From Mesostigma viride (taxonomy: Eukaryota > Streptophyta > Mesostigmatophyceae > Mesostigmatales > Mesostigmataceae): a DNA stretch of 33,699 bases. Below the pieces are notes generated by a model. That model did not search any database. It was not told where the DNA came from and saw only the letters and a program-made list of their open reading frames with translations. The stretch spans positions 1 through 33,699 of the forward strand of contig RPFO01000642.1 in the NCBI GenBank assembly GCA_009746045.1. The letters run 5' to 3'. Both the position numbers and the translations under genes were made by a program. This document shows, one piece after another, positions 26,250 through 33,699 of the stretch (its first letter is position 1; the number at the start of each line of letters is the position of its first letter).

Positions 26250-27726
26250 CAGAGTTCAATTATACGCAATACGCGGTTATACGCGCGGGGTCCGTATAAT
26301 GGATAATACGGTATAATACGGTATTATCCGGAAATTATACGCAAATACTGGATTTCGTCGTTTTTGGGGTTGTTTCATGCATTTTGATATCATTTCAAGC
26401 AGTCCACATGTTTCTGACACTAAATTACACATGATACATGGGTTGCCACTGCTCAGCAGTGCTTGGGAACGCTGGACGTGTCAACCGGGGTTCCCGAGGA
26501 GCTAGATTACCTATGCATTATACCCTAAAAAACAACGCCAAATGAAATGGAAAGATGAAAAAAGCAAAAGAAGTCAGATGGCTATGCTTCCATGCAAGCA
26601 GGTCCTGGGCATCTCCATGTTTCTTGTATGCATGAGGAGCACACAAGAAGAAGGCTGACTTTGGCGAGCAAAACAAGAAATAGTGGCTAGATCTGGCCAG
26701 AAAACCACTTGTTTCGAGATGCTTTTAGCAAGAAAAAACATCGCGTTATCAAGCTTATCATATTTATAAACAATGCCAAGCACTACGTCACTGCTTTCGA
26801 TGAAGCATAAGCTAATAGCAGACAAATCTGGTCCAAAATCTGCATGTCGTAGTGGTATTCCCCAACCATCACAAGCCAACAATGCGTAGAGGCAGTAAAG
26901 CAACAAAAGACAAGCAGAAAACCTCCATTACAGGTATACGATTATTTTACAATCCACCCAACAACTTGATACAGTACAATGAACACGTGAACAGGATAGC
27001 ACGTACCAGATCAAAACCGCATATTACCTTTCTTGACGGAGCCAGCATGCCCACCTGATGGACGTAGCTGCAAGCCTTTCCTGGCCGTCGTCGCTTATAA
27101 ATCATGTAAGGAATAACGTGAAACAGCTATCCGCGTTCAAATGTAGGGGCATTTCCCGCCTATCAACAGTTAGCACATGCACGGTCGCCACCTGGTTGCT
27201 GAAACGAGGTTGCCGCATCGAGCAGAAGGTCGAGACACATCCGCGCACATCCCAACGCTGCCTGGCCAACGATATAAGCTTTTCAAGACCTAAGGATCAT
27301 GCCTAAAATGTAAAGCGGCCATGCTCTCGTACCAGTCAGTTTTCTGTATGACTTCAATATTCGGTGCATGGCTGCCCGAGAGGCAAGGGCAGAGACCTAA
27401 ACAGCATGGAGGGTTGCCATGCTACAGTGTAGCTTGCTTGTAAGATCCTTGTGTCTCACGGTCGCCAAATGTCAACCAGTGGATGGTTTCCGTAGTGTTT
27501 CTAAGTTCCCTTGCTTTCCCGCCTTGGTTCCCGCACGAAAAATTTGGCTGCCGGACCTCGGATGAGCGCGAAAACCCCATTATACGCGCGCTGATACGTG
27601 TTATTCGCCGTATTATACGTAAAAATACGCAAATCGTATAAAACGGATAAAAATTATACGCTCGACCTTGTATAACGCGTATTATACCGTATTATACCGT
27701 ATAATACGCCGTATAATTGAACACTG
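26250..27726. mobile_element. Non-autonomous hAT-superfamily transposon (1477 bp)
   Basis: Ends CAGAGTTCAATTATACG and, inverted, CAGTGTTCAATTATACG, flanked by an 8-bp duplication. An 8-bp duplication with CAG-type tips is diagnostic of hAT elements. Both subterminal regions (26260-26350 and 27575-27715) are dense in ataatacg/cgtattat motifs, probable transposase-binding repeats. Small ORFs (26574-26906 minus, 26852-27058 plus, 27058-27306 plus) show no transposase features. AT-rich relative to its host. Insert plus duplication is 1485 bp, so it keeps the integrase frame on both sides but brings stop codons. Confidence 0.9.
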
Positions 27727-27734
27727 TTGGCAAG
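27727..27734. repeat. hAT target site duplication (right)
   Basis: TTGGCAAG, matching 26242-26249. Confidence 0.9.
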
Positions 27735-28496
27735 ACACGTGAAGTGTTGATCCAGTAATAATGCCTCCACAGGGTAGTACCTGGCCTGAGCAATCAAGAG
27801 AGCCCTGAGCAACTGTGTCTTGTCCATTCCAGGTAATGGTTCAATGGTTGTGTACCGTGACCATGCATCTTTAAGTGCCAAGTAAGATTGTCCTTTTATA
27901 TGAAAGACATCTCCTACCACCCTGCCCTTGCACTTAGGTGGGGTAGCTACATGCCACTTAGGGGGTTTGGGTGCATTGAACTGACAATGCTGGCAGTGGG
28001 ATCTGACCACCTGGCAGGCATGTCTGAGTGCTGCCCCCCCTATTGCTGCTGCCACCACCTCTGCACTCACTTCATGCCCATAAAGGAAGTGCAACTGCAA
28101 AGCAAGCTCCTGAATACTGATATGAGCATCCTCGAAGGGGGACACTCTGCACACCTTGGGAACCATAGATGTGAAGTTTGGTTTAGAGACATAATCTTCT
28201 GAAACCAGCTGTAGCCCCTTTCCAGAACTGCTCACTGCTCTGACAGTGGGGCATGCAGATGAAAGAGGTGAAGCAGGCACACTCAAGCCAGCATGAGAGG
28301 GAGACTCACACTTCTTGCCGTAAGGAGGCCGCTTGCAGTCCTTGGGGTCACCGTGGGGCGGCCCGTGGCACTTGTGGCACAGGACGTCCAAGTGCGCCAG
28401 CTCGTGCACGTTCTTGCGGCATTTGGGCCGCGAGTGGTACCTCATGCCACAGCGGGTGCACCGCTGAGAAGACTTGTCCTCCTTGTCCTGCTTGTC

Positions 28497-28500
28497 GTCG

Positions 28501-28538
<38 letters not shown>

Positions 28539-28568
28539 ATTGTTGTTGTTGCTGTTGTTGTTGTTGCT
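28497..28568 (-). repeat. Asn-codon microsatellite in Gag
   Basis: A ttg/gtt triplet repeat on the plus strand encodes a run of about 20 Asn, broken by two Ser, on the minus strand. Next to it at 28610-28672 a cccttg hexamer repeat encodes alternating Gly-Lys. Both are slippage-prone. Confidence 0.85.
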
Positions 28569-30515
28569 GGAGCTGCCCCCCTTGGAGGGAGACTGCCCCT
28601 TACCCTTGCCCTTGCCCCAGCCCCTGCCCTTGCCCTTGCCCTTGCCCTTGCCCTTGCCCTTGCCCTTGCCTTTAAACATCTGTCCCAGCAGGGACTTCAC
28701 CTCTGCCATGGTGACAGGCCTCTTGCTCCTGTCTTCCCTCTCCCTGTCCTCCTCCTCCCTATCCTCCCCCCTGACCCTCTTTACAGAGGTGCCCATGGCC
28801 CCCTGGCTGAGTGGGGCCAGGGCCAGCTTGATATAATCCAATGCCTCCTTCATGTCCTCCCAGTATTTTGCCATTCCTGTTGCAAGCATAGCGTAGGTGT
28901 TTTTGTCAAGTTTGAGTTTCTCCAGGAAAGAATGCAGCAAGAACTTGTGATCTAGCTGCTGGACATCAGGACGTGCTTTGATGGCTAGCTCATATTTCTT
29001 GGTCTCAGCCACATAGTCTACGGAGGTGACCCTGTATTCCTCTACCCACCTGAATGCCCCATACATGTCCACAGATGAGGGGGTGGAGAGGAGGTCAGTT
29101 AGCTCCTTCATGAAGGCCTCCCAGACTGCCCTAGCCTGCGAGTCCTGCCACCTGGGATACCTACGCTGGAAGACAAGGATGAGATTCTGAATCTGAGAGG
29201 AGGACTGATGGTAAAAATCCCCCTGCATGAGAGATCCAAACCAATTCTTGACATTCAGTTCCTCCCTAGCCAGCTGGAGAGAGAGAAGTGCATGATTCCC
29301 CTGCTCCCTAGTATGCCCCTCAGGCAGCCCCCTGACAGTAATCCTATCCACAGGACGGTTTTCATTGTATGTGGGCCACCTGGAGGGGGATGCAGGGGGT
29401 GAGGGAGAAGATGGTGTTGCTGCTGCAGCATTCACAGGAGAGACATGCTGAGAGGGAGGTGCTACCTGAGTGAGCTGAGCAGGAGGGGCAAGCATGGGCT
29501 GTGTAGGATGGGTAGGCAACATAGGGGTGGGCTGGGTGGGGGTGTGAGTGTGTGTGACTTCCCGCCTCCTGCTGCGGGCCTCCTCCCAGTCATGGAAGGT
29601 GGGAGAGAGAGACACTTCATCGTCAGTAGGGTTAGTAAAGTCATGATGCAGCCAGGTAGGCAACCACCTACCCGCCCCTTTCAGGATGGCATTGTGCAGG
29701 AGCTCCAGGAGTCGCACCAGGCGAATCCTGTTACCCTGCACCCTCCTCCCTGAGAGGAGGGCCTGCAGGGCAGGCAGCAAGTCGTCACACACCCTGCGTG
29801 TGTCCGCGTGGAGGTTGGGCAAGCCCAGTATGTGCGTGATAATCGCACACACAAGGCTGCCCGCCTCCGCGACGTGCAGCTGCTGGCTCCTGTCGGCCAG
29901 CCCACGGAAGGAGGCTGTGGCAGCCTGAATGGCCCGCCACACAGACTCATCACCCAGGGTGATGAAGTCCCGACCTTCCAGATCGCCGTCCAGCCGTGCC
30001 GGCTGCTGCCCTGCCAGGGTGGGACCCTGAGGCCCCTCCGGCCCAGCCAGGGCCTTGTCCTTGGTGCGGCTGGAGGGGGCCTGCCCCCCAGAGCCGCTGG
30101 AGGTGCCAGTGACACCCTCCATGGGAGTTGCCTCCCCCGCCTGCGCCGGAGGCGCCGGCGTCGCTGCCGGGGTCCCTGCGACCCCGGGAGCTGGCGTCGC
30201 CGCCGGGGTCCCTGCAACCCCGGTGGCCTCCTCAGCCACCTGGCCCCCCACGCTGGGCGGGGGAGCCCGCTGCTGAGGCTGGACCCTCTGCCCTGCCAGA
30301 GGGTCCTGGGTGGTTACACCACCCATGGGCGTGGTAGGGGCGACTGCCGCCCCGCGCTCCGTCGCAGGCGGCATCGCAGCCGCCTCGCGCCTGTCAGCTT
30401 CCCAGCCAACTGGCGTGACTTGTGGCCACGGCGGCAACGGAGTCAGCGCGATCTCCTGCTTGGCCACCACGCGCAGCGCCTCTCTCTGACGCTGCCTGGA
30501 CGCCCACTGATCCAC

Positions 30516-31229
30516 AGTGCCTGGATTGCGCCTCGGCCTGTCGGCAAAGCACCACTGTCATCCAAACCGCCACCTGGATCAAGTTGAACTGCATCCGCAG
30601 CCGACGCTCGAGCATCGTGTGCGTCCGATGAACATCAATCGTATGCGTCGGCTCATCTGCAGTCAGCTGAAAATGCTGACGAATGATCCAGCCGTTCACC
30701 GAGATGAACGCTGGAATGTCATCTTCCCCGATGGGGAGAAGATACGGTAAGCGCCCGAACTCGACAGGCGGCGGAACATGCGCACCATATCGGTCAATGT
30801 CCAGGATGGCCATTTGGCAGCCCACCGAAAGGTTACCAGACGTCTCCGGCGTCTGGGAAGAAAGCTCTATCGAAGGCCGCGGCCTCACAGGCTAGGCACC
30901 TCCCCGTCCTCTTCCGAGGAATCGCTTCGTTCACGACCCCCATCACCTGCGATGGGGGTATCACGTGCCCGGGGGTCCTGCCCCCCGGGTGCCATGGCGG
31001 ACGAGCCGCCAGTGGCAAACGGGCGTCCGCTCGCCATCCCCCGGGCGCCGGTCCCCACCTGCGGGGTCCGACGCCTGGGGTGATCGGCGACCACCGTGCG
31101 GAAGGTGACGCTAGGCGTCACCCTCGGTGCATCGTTGGCGGAGGGCGAGCCCTCCGGCGAGAGTCGGGGGGATGTGCGCCTGGCAGGCGCCTTCCCCTTG
31201 TTGTTGTCCTTGACGTTGTTGGAAGCCAT
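30516..31229 (-). pseudogene. N-terminal Gag/leader ORF of copy R, broken
   Basis: ATG at 31229 opens MASNNVKDNNKGKAPARRTS, a basic then acidic disordered region, and stops at 30885 after SSEEDGEVPSL. A second frame (30888 to about 30520) looks genuinely protein-like (CQMAILDIDRYGAHVPPPVE, IPAFISVNGWIIRQHFQLTA). It passes into the long Gag frame only through another shift near 30520. This may be one Gag N-terminus with two indels, or a separate leader ORF. Family not recognised. Confidence 0.45.
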
Positions 31230-31264
31230 GTTTTTTTTTTTTGTTTTTGGGAAATAAAAAAAAA

Positions 31265-31276
31265 CTTTTCAGTCCA
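31265..31276 (-). promoter_or_regulatory. Candidate primer-binding site of copy R
   Basis: On the minus strand TGGACTGAAAAG follows the LTR end CCAACT directly. TGG is expected opposite a tRNA 3'-CCA end. The priming tRNA was not identified. T/A-rich tracts at 31231-31265 lie between it and the leader ATG. Confidence 0.45.
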
Positions 31277-31292
31277 AGTTGGAACGCGTCTA
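31277..31292 (-). repeat. Inner end of copy R 5' LTR (16-bp remnant)
   Basis: Read on the minus strand TAGACGCGTTCCAACT is identical to the last 16 bases of copy R's 3' LTR (21385-21400). The rest of the LTR has been pushed beyond the window by the element starting at 31293. Confidence 0.65.
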
Positions 31293-32071
31293 TGTAACAA
31301 GCAAAAATGACTTTGTTGTTACATCCTTTGTTTTGTGAATGTTTGGCTTTTATTCGAGGACTTTTGGATCAGTATTGAGAAAGTTATGAGGTTTCTAAGA
31401 CGACGGTACTTGGAGCTGATACTTTGTCAACCAACTGATAGGAACCCTCATTGGTCGTGGCCTGATCCACGTAGGGTTGTAGTTTGTTGGCTGATACTAC
31501 TGATAGGAGCCCTCATTGGTCGTGGCCTGATCCACGTGGGGTTATAGTTTGTTGGTCGGTACTACCAAGTCTTAAATGTTCCTTTGGGACTTTGGTGCTT
31601 ACTACAGATTCAGGATCTCATGTACAGATTCTGCCAGGCTGTTGGCGTTGTTGTTCTGTTTTGTGTGACTAGGATGGATACGAGGATCTTGTTTAGAATT
31701 CCATGATTTTGATTGGTTCTTTTCAGGCTAAGGTTGAGGCATGCTCGACAAGCACGTCGATATCAAGGACGTGGGGTCGCCATTGTTGCTACGTTGGTTT
31801 TGATTCATCATGGTATAATAAAGCTTGTCTTTGTTGTCCATTCATAAGAGCCCCTTGGCTATAGACGTCCTTCAGTTCCACAGAGGTCGTCTATACACGA
31901 GCTTGTCTTTGTGTCTACAAGGGGTTGTGATTCCCTAAATCACGTGCTGTGGAATTTCCATCTCAACGTTGCTCGGATACTTGAAGTTCTGCAACTCAAG
32001 AAAGCAACCCAGGTAAAAGATCTTTCATATTGGACTGTGGATGATGCTGATGATCATTTTTAGTCGTTACA
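31293..32071 (+). repeat. 5' LTR of a further LTR retrotransposon (779 bp, inferred)
   Basis: Starts TGTAAC and ends GTTACA, classic TG...CA ends with 6-bp inverted tips, and is followed at once by a tRNA-Met-type primer site. It contains a direct duplication (about 31432-31556). The second LTR is not in the window, so this is inferred from ends and primer site only. The five bases before it (gtcta) would be one half of its target duplication. Confidence 0.65.
31432..31556 (+). repeat. About 65-bp direct duplication inside the LTR
   Basis: The block ctcattggtcgtggcctgat ccacgt.gggtt.tagtttgttgg occurs at about 31450-31494 and 31512-31556 with two or three differences. Confidence 0.8.
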
Positions 32072-32084
32072 TTGGTATCGGAGG
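32072..32084 (+). promoter_or_regulatory. Primer-binding site, initiator tRNA-Met type
   Basis: TTGGTATCGGAGG directly after the LTR. It closely resembles TGGTATCAGAGC, the common primer site complementary to initiator tRNA-Met in plant and algal LTR elements. Confidence 0.6.
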
Positions 32085-32299
32085 ATCTCTACTTTGGTGT
32101 TTCTCTTGAAGTCGTAACCTTCCGGGTAGTACAACGTTGATCAGATGTCTGTCATCCGAGAAGATTCATAGAGTTGCGGAAAACTTACGGTGTTACAGAC
32201 TGAGACACATCCTGATGTGACTGTCTTGCTCTTTAACACTGGAAGTCAGCCGTAACCGTTGTCTCTACTAGGCAGACGATCGCGACTTCATGTGGTAGT

Positions 32300-32536
32300 A
32301 TGAGTAGTTCGAAGACACAATCACCTTTACCCCCTACTAATCAAGGTGCAAGCGACCCGTCATCATCTCTTGAACCCATTGCTAGGGAAGGTGCTGATGA
32401 GACAACTACTCATACTCCACGGCGTCAACTTAATTTCAATCGTACTTCTATGACTGAAGTGAGGCGGGTTACACAATCACCTTCATCCCTACGGAACCAG
32501 GTGTGGGCGAACTTCTTCTCCTTCACCTCTCCCTAG
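32300..32536 (+). CDS. Putative start of Gag of the rightmost element
   Basis: Encodes 78 residues (MSSSKTQSPLPPTNQGASDP start), Ser/Thr/Pro-rich and disordered, about 230 bp after the primer site, as expected for a Gag N-terminus. It stops at 32534 and no continuation was recognised, so the element may be decayed or non-autonomous. No domain identified. Confidence 0.35.
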   Translation: MSSSKTQSPLPPTNQGASDPSSSLEPIAREGADETTTHTPRRQLNFNRTSMTEVRRVTQSPSSLRNQVWANFFSFTSP

Positions 32537-33370
32537 AAAAGGGTGTTGCATAAGCCATTATTAACGCACCACTAAGTCACCGTCCCTTTCTTTAAATTCG
32601 TGCAATATTTCATTGACAAGCGTCCTTACTTACGGGCTTTCGGCTGGCTGGCCGCATCGTGCTGAAGTCCGACCACCGCCCTGTCTGTCGTGGCTGCTGA
32701 CGCCGCAGTCTCTGCCTAGCTCCAAACATCTTTATATATTAGCATTACGCAAGTGTTGCTACGTTTCGAGCAGGGCCATGCGGAGTGTTGGGCCAGTACT
32801 AGCTCAGCAGGTCCGGCTCCAGAATCCTGCTAGGAGCTGTCTTTTTTCCCTGCAGGCTCTGTTTTCGGCCAGGCCGACATGGCGCTACGGGTTATGGCTG
32901 AGCCGACGCAATGTTGCTGCCGACGGCACCTATCACCCGGTTTCCGGGTTGCGGCTGCACGCACGACCACCACCGCGACCGCCTGACGACGTCGCCGTCT
33001 AAGGTTGTTTTTTTTTTCCCCGGTGCTGCTTTTCTTTGACGACATTTTTACGGTGTGGCTCAGGTTACACCTCGTGTCTTTTGAGGGTGGCTCCGGATGA
33101 GCGGACAGTAGGGATTCATGGCTGCCTTTTTTTTACGCAAGGTTCCTTTTGCACTCACTTGACAATCTTTCAGGATCCTTTTCTTCGGTGCATGGGCAGC
33201 CTACCCTTGCTGTTTAAGGACTGTGGCACGTCCTTAATTCATGCGTCGCCAAACATTTGTTTCAGTTGTGGGGGAAACTCTTCCTTTTCTTGTTGAGCAT
33301 CATGACAGTGGAGGCGTTCTAGGTTGAGCTTTGGTTCCTCCCACGTGTATGGTGGTTTGGTTTTGGTGGG
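32537..33370. other. Unassigned sequence of the rightmost element
   Basis: Only short ORFs without recognisable domains. T-rich tracts occur at about 33006 and 33127. Nothing further can be supported. Confidence 0.4.
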
Positions 33371-33699
33371 GAGGAGAACAACGGCATTTGTGTTGTTCCC
33401 ACTATCATCATGGTACTATGGGTAGGGCGAGCTCCCTAGGAGTTGTCCAGATTGGTGGCAGCTACGTCTGGTTACCCTGAGCAATTTTTTGCGGGGGAGT
33501 GGACATCCTGGATGTCTGCAATGTAATTTCCAGACGGCATCACACATGCCAGGGCAGAACAACAGCATTTACGGGGTTTCCACTATCATACTTGGACAGC
33601 TGTGTCTAGTTACCCTGAGAAAATTTCTGCGGGGGAGTGGATATCCCAGGTCTGCCAAAAGGGTGCCAGATGCTATCATGGGGCATATGCATTGGTAGA
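33371..33699 (+). repeat. Imperfect tandem repeat at window end
   Basis: Two degenerate units share cagaacaac.gcattt, then ttcccactatcat, then gtct.gttaccctgag, then gcgggggagtgga.atcc. They start near 33377 and 33555. No coding signal. The array may continue past the window. Confidence 0.65.

Larger units (their letters stand above)
27727..30515 (-). pseudogene. Gag, zinc knuckles and N-terminal integrase of copy R
   Basis: One long open frame starts at GTG 30515 (residues DQWASRQRQREALRVV follow) and runs into the hAT element. Order: Pro/Ala/Thr-rich region with two repeats of GVAGTPAATPAP; helical segment (VWRAIQAATASFRGLADRSQ); Pro-rich linker; capsid-like domain (WFGSLMQGDFYHQSSSQIQN, KYELAIKARPDVQQ); basic Gly-Lys repeat (about 28610-28672); poly-Asn tract (about 28497-28568); two knuckles (CTRCGMRYHSRPKC, CHKCHGPPHGDPKDC; 28460-28330); then LYGHE...HCQHC and GDVFHIK of integrase. 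No protease motif occurs between the knuckles and integrase. Confidence 0.8.
21385..31292 (-). mobile_element. Copia-like LTR retrotransposon, copy R (nested insertions)
   Basis: Inverted copy of the copy L family, here with its Gag and the inner end of its 5' LTR. From 3' to 5': 3' LTR (21385-23168), RNase H, RT, protease, integrase split by a hAT element, Gag, and a 16-bp remnant of the 5' LTR (31277-31292) next to a foreign LTR. Without the 1477-bp and 339-bp inserts and one hAT target duplication it is about 8.1 kb. Its 3' LTR abuts viral sequence at 21384. Confidence 0.85.

Noticed and set aside
27058-27306. Transposase gene inside the hAT element
   Set aside because: The short ORFs there have no hAT catalytic or dimerisation-domain features.
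28253-28955. Plus-strand ORFs rich in Cys, Val or Leu over the Gag repeats
   Set aside because: These are reverse-strand readings of the Asn and Gly-Lys codon repeats.

Overview
The window looks like eukaryotic nuclear DNA, most likely from an alga or another protist. It holds a short block of giant-virus (NCLDV) genes buried in nested retrotransposons. The eukaryotic call rests on three LTR retrotransposons, a hAT-type DNA transposon with an 8-bp target duplication, polyadenylation signals and the absence of bacterial operon features. The species cannot be fixed from sequence alone. The viral call rests on a recognisable DUF5767-family NCLDV protein, a small two-helix membrane protein of giant-virus type, a complete staphylococcal-nuclease-fold enzyme and a cluster of LamG/fibre-like surface proteins, all tightly packed.

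Layout. 1-5223: the 3' part of a Copia-like element (copy L, plus strand; zinc knuckle, IN, PR, RT, RH, then a 1.43-kb LTR). 5224-21384: viral segment. Its plus-strand genes are a truncated C-terminal fragment, a frameshifted small ORF, a membrane protein, DUF5767, an Arg-rich coiled-coil gene and an unknown 169-aa protein. Its minus-strand genes are the SNase, a LamG protein, a fibre-like protein and a large LamG-like protein cut off by the LTR. 21385-31292: a second copy of the same Copia family (copy R, minus strand), so the 3' LTRs of L and R face each other across the viral block. 31293-33699: the 5' end of another LTR element, which landed in the 5' LTR of copy R, 16 bp from that LTR's inner end.

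The viral block has itself been hit twice. A third Copia-like element (copy M, 7246-13401) with two identical 345-bp LTRs and a 5-bp duplication splits the DUF5767 gene. A tandem pair of about 1.08-kb elements with short inverted ends (13924-16430) splits the Arg-rich gene. In both cases removing the insert and one duplication puts the two gene halves back in the same frame. Copy R carries a 1477-bp non-autonomous hAT element in its integrase and a 339-bp palindrome-bearing insert in its LTR.

The most unusual biology is in the Copia-like family. In all copies the aspartic protease domain lies between integrase and reverse transcriptase (Gag-IN-PR-RT-RH) instead of before integrase. The protease motif reads DTQ where DTG is expected, and the RT catalytic motif reads HGDD where Copia elements have YVDD. 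The young copy M also has Asp in place of the third integrase acidic residue and is read in three successive frames, each one step back.
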